From Batrachochytrium dendrobatidis JAM81 (taxonomy: Eukaryota; Chytridiomycota; Chytridiomycetes; Rhizophydiales): 64,000 nt of DNA. The notes under the pieces were generated by a model that did not search any database, was not told the origin of the DNA, and saw only the letters and a program-made list of their open reading frames with translations. A program made the translations under genes and the position numbers. This document shows positions 11,201 through 22,977 of this stretch, in pieces. The stretch is taken from NCBI RefSeq assembly GCF_000203795.2, contig NW_006281118.1, forward strand, positions 207,929-271,928, written 5' to 3'. Position 1 is the first letter of the stretch. Each line of letters opens with the position of its first letter.

Positions 11201-14199
11201 CGTCGTGCAAATGAGCAGCTTGCAAAAAACAGACAATGTCGTCAACAATCGATTATTGCTGAAAACCATAAATCCATGCACAATTTTACTGCCATGTTTT
11301 CGGTATTAAAAGATACAGATAATGAAAAATATACCGAGTCGGAAAAAGTATCCAAGGAGTCGTCAAAAGCCGTTTCGCTTGGCCAGTCCAAAAAAAAAGA
11401 TTTGCCTGGAAATGTATCTCCATCCAAACCAAATATTACGTTCAACACTAGAGCAAAAGATGAAAACAAAGTGTTGGCAGATTCACCACAGTTTGATAGA
11501 CTGTGTGACGATCCAAGTTTTATTTCAAGAACAAAGACACTTAACCAAGAAAGAACGCGCGGATCAGACTCTGCCGAGATGCTGAATCAAAAACAAGCAC
11601 CCATAGGTTCAAAAGTCGCAAAGTCAACACAATTAGGAACTGTTTTGCATTCTGGTGATGAACATTACTGTAATGATCGTGAACAAGGCGCATCCAAACA
11701 GGGTACATCAGACACTAATTCGAACAGATCTATTGTACATGGCATAAGTATGTTTATAAAACCGATTTCACACGATATGTCACTTATGAGCAACATCAAT
11801 CAGATACTTGGTGCGTACAATACCGATTCTGACAATGCCAGCGTTCCATTGACTCTAGATAGTATTGTTCAATATCAAACTGCCGAGAGAAAAGATACTG
11901 TTAGAGAGGATATGCTGGTTGCTAATATACATACTGCATCAGCAGAAAATGCAGTTGGAGGTTACTCTCGCATGTCTGCTTCACAAAAGCGTAGCTCATT
12001 GATTTCAAAATCCATCGATTCTAGTCCAACTAGAACAACCCCCACTGATCAAAAAGAAGATGACTATTGTGAAGAAAGCAGCGATAATTTGGTGTACGTT
12101 CCACTCAAAGTTGATGCGACAAATATGATTTCAAACCCTGACATGCCAGAGTTTTCAGATTCTCATATGCAGCTTGATGCAAACAAATTTACGCATCATG
12201 AACCAACATCCAAAGTTATTGTTGCCTGCATGTCCATCAATGATGCCAAATCACTTTGTATTCCCGTCTTTAATCAATCTGATCACACTTTTGATCGCGA
12301 GGACTTGCCCGGACCCGTATTTACTACAAAAGTTCCACCGGGCATCCCCGATTACGGTGTCGATGCTGAATCAATGCGTTTGCTATTGATTCCGCTAAAT
12401 GGTATGCTGGAATTGACTATGATAAATCTATCAATGCCCAACCGATTTGGTCGTAATAACTCTACTGAGCATCCACACTTCAAGGCGTTTGGAACACTTG
12501 TGGTATCGCGTAACCATATGGAGTTGTTTGAACGTGATGGTCATGTAAGCGTTGTATAGTTTTTTAAACGGATACATTTGGAAATATGCCAACTGATTGA
12601 ACTGCTGTATAAACTCAATACAATGCAATATAGGTGTATATTAGGGATATTGGAAGCAACAGCGGAACATTTAGAAACCATGCGCGAATTAGTGCACCTG
12701 GAGTGATAAGTCCAGATGTGGAACTGCATACTGGTGATAACGTCCAGCTTGGAAAAGATTACGTTGGAGATGGAGTCGAGGTTGATAACGATGGTTGTAT
12801 TACGGGTAAGGAAACAGCTGGCTGTTTATATTGGTAACTATTGAGTTTAAGTTTCAGAATCAAACTTTTGCACTTTTTGACGTCCAATTCAATTAGCTCG
12901 ACGAAGATGCGTGCAGTTTCAAGTTGTATTAGTGCCTCCTCTTACTACAGTTAAAGAAGCGATTGAGAATCAAGGGTAAGCCAAAATCACAATGAGCATT
13001 TTAAACTATCTCTGACGTGAGATTCTACTTTTACATTATTCAACAACTTTTATCTTTATGATTTGGCAAACAACCGTTTGTAAAATAGAATTCCAATTGA
13101 AACGCCAGTTTTACCAGTATCAAAAACACGAGAGCAGCGTGCAGAAAAGTCGGGATCTAGCAAAGGCGAAACACAGGTTGAGGAAGACTCTCAGCCGTTT
13201 AAAGAATCTACCTCACATGCACCGCCTGTACGAAAACCTTTACATATATTACCACCCACACGTGAATATGCACCTGAAGCAGGCCAGATTTCTACTGATT
13301 ATACACAAAAGGCCGAGTTTGTTAGTATGCGCGAGTTGGTTTTAAATTCTGGCGACGTGGATCTGAAATCGCCTATTCAGTTTACCAATCCTAAAACTTT
13401 TGATGAACCAAAAAGTCCTAAAATGTCTAAAGCGGATGATAAAAAGCTTGAAGAAAAACACAATCCATCATCACACGATCCACTGAAAACTTTGGCTGGA
13501 GGTTCTGGCGCTTTTATCAGCCCGACTGGTAGAAACAAGGATGAGCGCAGAGAAAACTATATTTTTTCGTCATCAGTTGTTGGAAATAAGGTCCGAAAGC
13601 TTGAGGTATCGTCCTCTGAGGGAGCCAACATATTTGATATCAATCTTAAAAAATGGGAAGATAAAGGGTAAGTCAACAGTTGGATATTTGGAAAGGTATG
13701 CATTTCAAAGTATTGATAATTTTAAACCATGGCAATATGTAGACGATTGCAAATATCAGACCTTCGTCTTCGGTCACAAAATAGAGTGTTTGGAATTGTT
13801 CCATTGACAGACAGGAGTGGTAAAATACCTGTTTTCGGAACAAAAACGGGAAACAAGATCACCGACATTTCATTTTCTGTAGTTCTCCCAACAGGCGTGA
13901 AGCTTGGCGTATTGGAATTTGCAAGTGATATCAAGCTCACCATTACACAAGAGGGCGACGCGGAGCAGCCTGATGCCCCAGTAGTTGCAGTATCTGGCGA
14001 TTTTAAAGAAAGTAGATATATTCTTGTCAAGAAATCGATGAATTCTCGAGAACAGAAGCTGTTTGGAGAAAGTAAAGGAAGACATTTGGTTCGCAAGGGT
14101 GTAAGGGAATCAGTTTGGCTGACCAATGTTGATATTGCAGAAGCCGAAGTAAATCCGTTGGTGATTGCTGCAGTGATTTTGATTGCAATGGTGGTTTGA
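8268..14199 (+). CDS. Large FHA-domain protein with hydrophobic C-terminal tail
   Basis: Eight exons (8268-9233, 9313-9489, 9533-9620, 9711-12544, 12634-12805, 12897-12975, 13089-13667, 13743-14199) join without a frame break to 1,783 residues. Residues 30-200 are helical and unrecognised. About 330-1290 is acidic, Ser/Thr/Asn/Gln-rich and probably disordered. The FHA phosphothreonine-binding domain (about 1295-1385) is split by an intron: VVSRNHMELFERDGH then VYIRDIGSNSGTFRNH, with conserved SRNH (1343-1346) and GSNSGT (1362-1367). This form resembles the tail-anchored FHA proteins Far9/Far10/Vps64 and SLMAP of STRIPAK complexes. The last exon encodes a compact beta-rich region ending in a 16-residue hydrophobic tail (NPLVIAAVILIAMVV), either a tail anchor or a buried helix as in tubby/LURP-one-like folds. 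Intron 9490-9532 is only 43 nt. That the N- and C-terminal parts are one gene rests on splice phase, not on transcripts. Confidence 0.72.
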
Positions 14200-14747
14200 G
14201 CTTTAGCTGGTGGTAATTTTTTGAAATAAACACGATTGAATGTTTATTTTTCAGAACGGTTTAATCACAGAGCCAAACTTATGATTGATGATAAAGGCAT
14301 GAGAATGAAGAGATACAATGAAAAGTTGTCAGCACCATCACTTTTTGGGATGCTCCTGTGCAAATATCGATAGATTGTCTGCTGACTTAATGGCAGGATC
14401 ATCCATCGCCCGTGTTTCTTGTATCATGGCCAGTTTACTGAGTAGCTTACTACTTTTGTTGATTTAATATAGGACAATGGTTCTCATTTGATCTTGTTCT
14501 GATGCAATCTTTGGCATTCCATTTAAAGTGCATTACCCTAGAACAACTTGCAATTTTACAAGCGGATAATTCATGTTTTTGGAATGCTGCAACAGCTGCT
14601 TGTTGGATGCCATTAAAATGTTCAACTCATGATGAGTCGACTTTTCCATATAACCAAAATAAATATTCCCCCTTTCGTCATCCCCATTGTCGCTAGCTGT
14701 AGATTTTAGTGCTGCTTCCACTGTTGCTGTCTCGATTAAGAAAGTTT
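14200..14747. other. intergenic, no gene seen
   Basis: About 550 bases between the FHA gene and msrA. AATAAA at 14225-14230 fits the upstream gene's 3' end. Small ORFs on both strands have no family signature. An upstream msrA exon or mitochondrial presequence ending near 14708 (TTTTAG) is possible but not provable. Confidence 0.45.
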
Positions 14748-15413
14748 ATGGGCCGTGGCATGTCGTATCAAAAAGACACAACATCTGCAGAGCCTATTGT
14801 TTCTACCCAAGGCAACGAACTAGCCACATTCGGTGCAGGCTGTTTTTGGGGAGTAGAAAAGGTCTTTAAGCGCAAGTTTGCGAACAGGGGACTATCGGCC
14901 ATTCAGGTTGGGTATTGCGGAGGTTCTAATGGAACACCTTCCTATCAACAAGTGTGTTCAGGAACTACTGGTCATGCAGAGGCCGTACAGCTTCAGTACG
15001 ATCCTAAAGTACTAACGCTTGCAGAGTTGATTGACTTTTTGTAAGTTGTTGAACATCATGTATTGGCATGCAGATCAAGCAATGTCCAATGATGCTGACC
15101 AGCATTGTTTTATTTCAGCTATCGAATGCACGATCCAACTACACTCAACCGCCAAGGCGGAGATGCAGGTACTCAGTACAGATCGGCTATTTTTTATCGC
15201 AATGATGTAGACAAGCAAATAGCAGAGGAGCAAACCAAAGTAGCACAGATGCATTTCAAGACTGCCAAGATCCAGACAACCATTGAGCCTATGGGTGCAT
15301 TTTGGCCAGCAGAAAAGTATCATCAAGAATATCTGGATAAGAATCCCCACGGCTATGAATGTGCCATGCACTATGAGCGTACATGGGAGAGTATTGAAGC
15401 TGCCCATAAATAA
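14748..15413 (+). CDS. msrA: Peptide-methionine (S)-S-oxide reductase MsrA
   Basis: Two exons (14748-15040, 15119-15413), phase 2 join, 195 residues. The catalytic motif FGAGCFWGVE puts the nucleophile at Cys32; the family signatures VGYCGGSNGTPSYQQVCSG, TGHAEAVQ, YRMHDPTTLNRQGGDAGTQYRS and FWPAEKYHQEY all follow in order, so the enzyme looks complete. It reduces methionine-S-sulfoxide in oxidised proteins with thioredoxin and is a stress-repair enzyme. The start at ATG 14748 gives a normal length. A second ATG at 14760 is also possible. The frame is open upstream to a non-ATG codon at 14709, encoding a Leu/Arg-rich stretch that could be part of an organelle-targeting presequence on an unseen first exon. 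Confidence 0.93.
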
Positions 15414-15500
15414 AGCTATTATTGGGAATACATGTTGATTACAACTCGCTCAATTGAGCCAAATCTGGCCAGATGGTTTGGCTTAATCCTAAAAAATTGA

Positions 15501-15940
15501 ATGCATTTGGTGAATATTTTCCCCAACATTAACCTTGTCGGGGCCAATATGGACAATGCATTGCAAAGGGCAGAAACTTTTGAATGCATTATAAACAGTG
15601 ACAATGACCAGCATCCTGCAAAACCTACAAAGAAAGACCAACTCAAACAATATCTGAATCATAAAGTACACATCACAGTCACTGATGAAAGAGTTTTTAT
15701 CGGATTTTTTGTCTGTATTGATAGGAATTGCAACTTGGTCCTGAATGCTGCAAATGAGCAAGACAATGGTATAGCTGCATCACTTGTACAGTTGATTTTA
15801 AAGAGCCTATTCTGTCAATAGTCTTGTATATACTCATTAGAATATTGGACAACTGCTCTACAGGTGTACTTCGGTTTGTTGGCACAGTCATTATCAAAGG
15901 AGAGGACATTGTCAAGGCTCAAGTTGAAGATATTTTGTAG
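15501..15940 (+). CDS. NAA38: LSM-domain protein, NAA38-like (NatC auxiliary subunit)
   Basis: Two exons (15501-15768, 15864-15940) join in phase 1 to 114 residues; an alternative start at ATG 15549 would give 98. The Sm1 motif reads LKQYLNHKVHITVTDERVFIG, followed by FFVCIDRNCNLVLNAA; the second exon supplies the Sm2 strand (LRFVGTVIIKGEDIVKAQVE). The FxCxDRxCNxxL pattern matches the LSMD1/NAA38 group, which helps the NatC N-terminal acetyltransferase, better than core Sm/LSm ring proteins. It begins only 88 bases after msrA, a compact head-to-tail arrangement with no implied functional link. Confidence 0.8.
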
Positions 15941-17520
15941 CAGCTCGTTCATTACCGTATTCATGTAAAACGGAGCATTAAATAAGAATCGGTACAATAA
16001 ACAGCTAATCTCATGGAGCGATTGGTGACAGTTTACTGATCTTTTGATAATTGGCATGGAAACAACTGCTGCTTTTCTAAAGTATTCAATCTGTTTTTAA
16101 ACTAGAGTGCAATCGTACCGGCTTTTAGGATACAAGGATAAGTTTGTACAAAGTTTAATTGAAAATATGAAAACAGTTGAACTCGAGATCTAGATTGCAA
16201 TGGATAAATGCCTATTGAAGCAATGCAATTAGTTTCTGGCAGAAGAATACAATCAATATTCATCCATTGTACATTTCCAAGCAAAATAGTGACTGCAGGA
16301 TAAATACAAGTGTCTCATTTTATGTGAATACGGCTATAGTCGGTCATCAATATCTGCATTCTGCAGCGTGGTAATTGATGCCAAGCATATGTATAGAATG
16401 TGCTAATATTGCCCTTGTTTCTACTTTTTCCATTAAACATTTGCTTTTCTATACAGACAGCCAATGTCTAGACTATACAGTACAACCAATCGCCATAGCT
16501 TAATAGTTTTTCAATCATCGTACTGCCATACGTATATCAACTAATTAAACTGCCACTCGACAGTCCATGTGCACAATAAATAGGTTTTACCGCAAGGTGC
16601 TTTACACTCGTTGCATTGACTATCACTATGGGTTGCTGATTATTTGATGATTTCAGACCTACAAGGAAGCCGAGTATTATCCATTGGTGATGCCCACTCG
16701 AGACATATTAGAATAATCGTATACATTTAGTATTGCAACTGACTAGTTGAAGTGCAATAATAGCTTGCACGAGCCACCGCATATGTGGTGCATAATAATA
16801 GTGCAGCAATATTGTATGTTGAAATGCCAATTTCCTCAAACTTGCTGATACCAGATTGTAATCAACCATTGCAAAATTAAGTGGAGTTGGATGCTATACC
16901 GTAAAATTAATATGGCCATGACCCACAACGATCGTCTATTGATTGGGCGTCATTAATGCGCTTAATTGTGTTGACTAGATCTAGATTGATACAAGTGCTT
17001 TGCATGTGTGGTAATATTCAAGTTTATATTGATCGTATACACTAAATTTGGTTGAAACGAATTGTGCCAGTCAGATGATGGGCTAAGCCCAAATGGGGAT
17101 AAATTAGACTGTAACCCCTGAATGTAATAACGCCTGCAATTCATACCCTTTGTTGCTAGCTGTAAATGGTCATACACACGCGGTAGTTCATGTGCTTGAC
17201 AAACTTCAAACTCGAGCGTGATCACTAATGCAGAGCAATCATTTGAAGATATTCACAATTCACCTGTGTGACATGCATGTTTTGGACATGTTAGTTTGCT
17301 TGTGCAAGTTTATGGGTGATAAGCATTATTTTCAGATTGTTTTAATTTTAAATATAATTCACATGTATAAGGGTAGTATGGTGTTCGTTTGTAGCACGGG
17401 TCAATGTCAGAAAAATGAAATAAAACACGGTGTAATCGGCCTATAGCATTTAGTAACTCTGCTGCTGTTACATACTATTGTTCAGCCTACACCTAGATTA
17501 TACACATATACTCTGTAGCA
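15941..17520. other. 1.6-kb intergenic region, no gene seen
   Basis: AT-rich DNA with frequent stops in all frames. The few ORFs (under 90 codons) have no recognisable motif. The last part should be the promoter of the secreted peptidase at 17521. No tandem repeat or RNA gene was recognised. Confidence 0.5.
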
Positions 17521-20406
17521 ATGCTTGTTTCATCTGTTGTTGCTCTGTTGGCAACTGCTGCTTCTGTCGTGTCTGCAGATTATCCTTCCTACAATCTCAT
17601 CAAGACTGATCGTGATGCTGGCCGCTTTACATTTGTGCCCACCACTCGTGCCCAAAAGGAAATTACTCTCAAGAATGCCGAAAATGTGCTTGCTGTAAGT
17701 TGAAATCAAGTGTGAATTGACTGTTGATTTAAATTTCCTGTTACCGTTCCATGTGAACCTATATTTACCATGAGATTGGACAATTTGGTTTGCTTGTAAT
17801 GTGCTTCGAGTACACGAAAGATTTGACTGTTTGGCTCACTCGATATTGTATGTCACATTGCTTGAATATTTTAATAGGCATGGGTCAATTACGATTCCAA
17901 GATGGCCAACTATGGATCAGCCGCTGATCCGTTCCCAATCATCAAGAGTGTTCGTAGCAACATTGACAAGATTAGTGATGAGGAGCTCCAGCTTACACTC
18001 AATGATGCGTTTGTCAAGATTCGTGACCAGCACACTCGTTGGTTCAAGCCTGGACCATACCGTTGTTTCTTTGCAACCACTGGTCTGACGTATAACTTTA
18101 TCGATGCTGACAAGGATATCGCCAACAAACCCAAAGTTGTTGTATCTGATATTGTCAAGACTCCCGAGGTTTTGGCCCTGATGGGCAAGGAGTACACCAA
18201 GATTGAGCTTGGTGATGAACTCGTGGGTATCAATGGCAAAACCTTTGTCGAATGGTTCAAGGAGAACCAATTCAAATCTGGTGATGGTGCTAATGATTTT
18301 GGTGGTCAGCGCACTGCTCTTCGATACATTGGTACAATCTATGGTTCAGTTGATCGTCTTCCCACTGAGGATTCCATTTCACTCGAGTTTAAATCTCGTG
18401 CCCATTACAACCACAAGTACACCATCGCTGTTCCTTACGTCACTGGTCATAGTCGTGTGTGCTGGGAACTCAGCAGTACTCTGTACCAGAAAGTTACCAA
18501 CATTACGCTCCCAGATACTCCAACCAGCAGTTCCAGCTTTGCACCATTTGACATTGCCGAGTATGAGCGTCAAAAGATGATTGATGCCGAGGATGCCATC
18601 AGAAACCCAGTTGCTATCAACGCTGTGCATGCCGAGATGGCAAATGTTCAAAAAGAGCTTTTCCAATCTGCAAGTGCAAGTGCCGATACCAATGCATTTG
18701 AATGGACCAAGACAAGTCTCAAAGGTGTATCTTGGGGTATCTACAAACCAGAATCCAAGAACATGGGTGTCATCAGACTTGACGACTTTTCTCCCAAACT
18801 GGCATCTAACCCTGGTATTGACGGCAGTTCTATTGCACATATAATTGTTCGTCGCTTGCTTACCCGTGAACTCAAAGATACCAGCTCTATCGTGTTTGAG
18901 CTTCGTGGTAATCCCGGTGGCAGCATTTTGTTTGCCAATTCGCTTCCCCAATTGTTCAAGCCCGATTTCGAGCCATTCGGTGCCCGCTACCTCAAAAACA
19001 ACGTCACTTACAACATTTTCGTCAAGGATAAGTATAACCTCAACACTTGGGTTAAAGTATGGAACGAATCACCCGCTGATTCTCGCTACACCAACATTGG
19101 TCAGTTTACCACGGTTGAAGTTGCCAACTCTTACGGACAGGCTTACACCAAACCCATGGGTGTTTTCACTGATGGAAACTGCTTCTCTGCTTGTGAATTG
19201 TTCTCTGCCAATATCCAGGATTATGATGCTGGTACCGTTTTCGGTGAGGATGGGACTACTGGTGGTGGTGGTGCCAATATTCTGGACGTTGACCCTGCGT
19301 TGATATCCTATTCACCAGCCGACTTCAAACAGTTCCCCTTTACCCTAGAACTCACTAACCCCACAACAAAGTCTTCGTATACCAATATGTTGTCTGTTGG
19401 TATCCGTGAATCTATCCGTAACGGCAAGTACGACGGTCAATTGATTGAAGATCTCGGTATCAAGACAGATATTGTTGTGCGTGCTCGTTGGTCCGATCTG
19501 CAGCCCAACTCTACAACCAACACTCAGTACGATCGTATTGCTGACAACCTCTCTCGCATTGGCAAGGCTAATGGACAGGCCAACACCATGTTTGTTGCCG
19601 AGCCTTTCTCTATGGATGCAAACTTGGGAGATTTCAAGTTGGATGCCGAGGTTTCTGGTATTGAGGACATCACCATCACTTCTGATGATGGCAAGAAGGT
19701 CTTTGGTACCCAAAAGCTCACTCTTGATCATCACAACGTTACCATCACAACACCACCTATTTCTGATGGAATTGGCACACAGCGTATTACTATTATTGGT
19801 TCTACTAAAGGCAAGCAGATTATCAAGACTTACCGTACTGTTCGCGTTGTGCCCACTGATGAGCAGCGCGTCCATATTGCTACCACTCCTTTTACCTTTA
19901 ATGGAAAGTCTACTTCCGTCGGTCTGTTCAATAGTGCTGAAACTGCACCCGTGGATGGATGGAGCTTGCACAATGGAAAATGGATGGTTGGCAATGGTAC
20001 TTTGTATAACAACAATGTTGTCACTTCGTTGGAAGTTTTCATGACTGCCCCAGTGGGTACTCATGTAAACTTCAATCTTGATGTCAACTTGGACTGTGAG
20101 ACAGAGTTTGATTACCTCGGTCTACTTACCAAGTCGGACAACAAGGAAACCCCAATTCTTACTACGGTCTCACGACTTGTCGCTGGACGTATTATTCCTG
20201 GTGTCAGTGGAAGAAACACTGTGGTCAAGGGAGCTTACCCCTTCACTACCACCACTGAAAACTTTTCAGTGATTCTTCGTTTCACATCTGATGTGATTAG
20301 TGGATTCAAGGGTGCTACTATCAACTCGTTCACGGCCAGTGCTGCAACTGCTCCAGCACCACCTAGCAGCGTATCCAAGGGACATCGCAAGCCCATAATC
20401 TTCTGA
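17521..20406 (+). CDS. Secreted S41-family (tail-specific/CtpA-like) peptidase
   Basis: Two exons (17521-17694, 17878-20406; phase 0) encode 900 residues. Residues 1-19 form a classic signal peptide ending VVSA. Residues 60-560 carry S41-type landmarks: a strand-turn IVFELRGNPGGS (LRGNPGG at 400-406) and DGNCFSACELFSANIQDY, whose Ser495 sits where the S41 nucleophile is expected, followed by a TGGGGAN loop. The C-terminal third (about 590-880) is beta-rich with adhesive-type strands and no membrane anchor. Such secreted serine peptidases are expanded in amphibian chytrids and are thought to act on host or growth-substrate protein. Codon use is more G/C-ending than in the island to the right, as in a well-expressed gene. 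AATAAA at 20505-20510. The catalytic base was not identified with certainty. Confidence 0.85.
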
Positions 20407-21269
20407 TTTTCTAGATACAGCTAGTTTCTCAGTTGCCACATTAACATTTACAAGTAATTGTTTCCAAAACATTTGCTTGTTGTTCATTATGTTACACTTG
20501 ATCAAATAAAGGTTTAGATGTTGTTTTATTTTTTGTATGTTTGGTTTCCACTGAAGTGTTTTGCTTTAATACATTCCATACTTGATTAATCTCCAACTTT
20601 TCTTTAAATATTGTGTGATTGACATGGAAATAGTAAAGCATGTTCAGTTTCAATGGTTTTGACAACAGTATTATTACAAGATCCAGCTTTTGTAAGTGAC
20701 AGACAAGTTGGCAACAAGGAATGCGTCTAGATTTTATTGAAAATATCTAAACAAATTCAATATCTGGATTGAATAGACAAATTTGACGATCGTACAATGT
20801 ATGGCTATACAAAGACAAGCGCAAGATTTAAAAATATAGTCTGATTGTGCATCATATGATGGTTGATGTGTTTGAGACTGGTCAAGGAAGCTGTCAAGGC
20901 TGTAGTATTTTGGCTTTCCAAACAACAACATGCACCGTTTTCAAACACGCATATTATTCTATACAGCATTCCACAAGGCAACTGTCTGATCAGAAATGGT
21001 TTACTAAAAGCTCAACATAACTGTCTCATACTATATGTATTATTATAAGAATGTCTATCAGGGTGTGAAAGCAAAGATCACAAAGGTGCTCAAGGGAGGT
21101 TAGGGCTAGAATGTAAAAGTACTGGCTGTCAACTATCAAGTAGCCTTGTGTAGCTAGCTAGTAGGAAAGGGTTGGTTCATGATGTATTATAGCAAAAATA
21201 CGGTTCTATTTTGATCAACACTAATCAACTCCACTTTATCCTTGTTTAATTTTAAATTTGATTCAACTC
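20407..21269. other. intergenic, boundary between ordinary genes and secreted-protein island
   Basis: About 860 bases. Contains the poly(A) signal of the peptidase gene (20505-20510), then AT-rich DNA without a supported gene, then the short promoter region of the next small secreted-protein gene. Confidence 0.5.
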
Positions 21270-21740
21270 ATGAGACTTGTAGGCATTTTAACCATATTAG
21301 CTGCAAGGATAACTGTCAATGCAGTAGCAGTTTTATCTAGCACAGAGACTCAATTACTCCAATTATCAAAACGTGGTTTCAATACAGGCTGGAGCGAGTT
21401 GGAGGATACGCTAGAAGATGTTATACAAAGAAGAATGTATTTTTGTGACGAGTATCTTAGACGCAAGGCTACGCTAGATGAAAAGCTAGGCACGCAAAAT
21501 GCTCGAGTGGTGGATTGGATGGTAGAAAACAAATCACAATCCAAGTCTAAAGAAGAAACCGACGAAGTGGAAGAAGAAATACTCGAAGCAGCCGGATGGA
21601 AAAAAGAGTGTAAAAGAGCAAAACGGGATGAAGATGCTTTAAAGAAAAGACTTGATAAAAAGAATGGTCCAAGTTGGAGGGAAAGATGGCAAAGACTTGC
21701 TGCCAGTTTGAGAAAAAAACAGTATTCTTCACTTGATTAG
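21270..21740 (+). CDS. Small secreted charged coiled-coil protein, candidate effector
   Basis: Single exon, 156 residues; ATG 21270 begins a signal peptide (MRLVGILTILAARITVNA, cleavage near residue 18). The mature part is Lys/Glu/Arg-rich and predicted helical (LEDTLEDVIQRRMYF, EEILEAAGWKKECKRAKRDEDALKKRLDKK) and ends in a basic tail (WRERWQRLAASLRKKQ). No enzyme motif is visible. Its layout (signal peptide, short variable part, charged helices, basic C terminus) matches the other secreted proteins further right, though the sequence is not obviously homologous to them. Its 3' flank is nearly identical to that of the unrelated gene at 22978. Function unknown; secretion is inferred from the signal peptide only. 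Confidence 0.7.
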   Translation: MRLVGILTILAARITVNAVAVLSSTETQLLQLSKRGFNTGWSELEDTLEDVIQRRMYFCDEYLRRKATLDEKLGTQNARVVDWMVENKSQSKSKEETDEVEEEILEAAGWKKECKRAKRDEDALKKRLDKKNGPSWRERWQRLAASLRKKQYSSLD

Positions 21741-21782
21741 CCTTGTTCAAAATGAATTCAAATCTCGAGACATATATATGTG

Positions 21783-21925
21783 GAAATATCAACAGCTTAC
21801 ATTTATGATATGGTATACTGTGGCGTGTATTACATGATGAACCACTTTTTGTATTCCATTTGTCTCGCAAATGCTTAATCTCGTTCATTCAATAAACACA
21901 TTCATTAGCAATGAAATGCAATGAC
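21783..21925 (+). repeat. 3'-flank repeat, copy 1 (shared 3' UTR module)
   Basis: Starts about 40 bases after the stop of the gene at 21270 and contains its AATAAA (21891-21896). Nearly identical, with about one mismatch by eye over 125 bases, to 24467-24605 behind the unrelated gene at 22978. A more diverged relative lies near 44815-44930. Confidence 0.8.
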
Positions 21926-22977
21926 ATGTTTGACCATATTGTACAGTTCGACCATTATACGCTCTTGAACATTGTATGCAATATATAATCCTGTTGTTTT
22001 TGTATATTGCTGGACATTCAAATCAACATCTTGTTTCAAAGTAAACATGTGTTTGATGCCAGGTTTGTATAATCGAAACAGATATCCAGTTTGCCAAGTA
22101 AACGCTGCAAGACTCTTGATTGCAGGCACGTCAGTATATACGTCAATACATACATCTGGACATTACCAGATTCCTATAGTTGTGCTCACAAACTGGATAC
22201 ATGTATCCATTATACAAATATCAAATACACATTGCTATATGATGCATGATGCATGATGTTGGTGTTGATAGTCGACAGATACCATGCAAAACACCTGGAT
22301 TGACTATACCAAGTATCGGTTTGAGCAGACATCTGCTAGCTGGCAACTCCAACTTGTTGAGATACTGACACATTGTGGAGTATACAGACTACCATCACAA
22401 ACATACCACTGCACTGATATACACTTGTTCATCTCAGTGGATTGTTGAACTTGATAATAAAGTCCTGACAATAAAGTCCTGACATGACTGACATGACCGT
22501 CAACTTCATACTGCATCGTGCAGAATTGTAGTATAATGGCATATCATTGATATCAATCGTGTCAAAGCAGGGTCATTGGAAATACTTTACTGTTGATGTC
22601 TGGCCAGCTGTTGTATGGATAAGCCATCATCTCATATTGACCCTGACTTGAAACTGGCTGATCATGCCAATCGATCTCGACATATTCCTTAGTAAACATA
22701 TCAGGGTTGCCCAGTCCTTAATTACAAGTCCCGTTTCACCCAATAGTTAAAGGTGTAGTATAAAGAAACCTACACCTTTGAGTATTTGTGTTGAATGTAC
22801 CTGAACAGCGGCCAAGTTGTCCCTACATAAGCTTGCATATCCCTTATACCCTGATCATATCTTTAGCCATGAAAGCATTTAAATGAAAGCATAGTCTACA
22901 TTTACAATCAGCCCACACATTATCAAGGATATCCTTACTAATCGACAAACTATATCACATTTATTCTTGTCAACAGC
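21926..22977. repeat. Upstream region of secreted gene, duplicated near 43.1-43.8 kb
   Basis: No gene is supported. The stretch 22000-22130 (starting TGTATATTGCTGGACATTC) recurs at 43080-43200, and 22560-22977 recurs, diverged, at 43430-43824, so the promoter and upstream DNA were duplicated with the gene at 22978/43825. Small ORFs here are broken in the other copy and look non-coding. Confidence 0.6.

Noticed and set aside
19345..20064. 239-codon minus-strand ORF
   Set aside because: Shadow of the S41 peptidase gene; that gene has a signal peptide and conserved motifs and its codon bias explains the open antisense frame.
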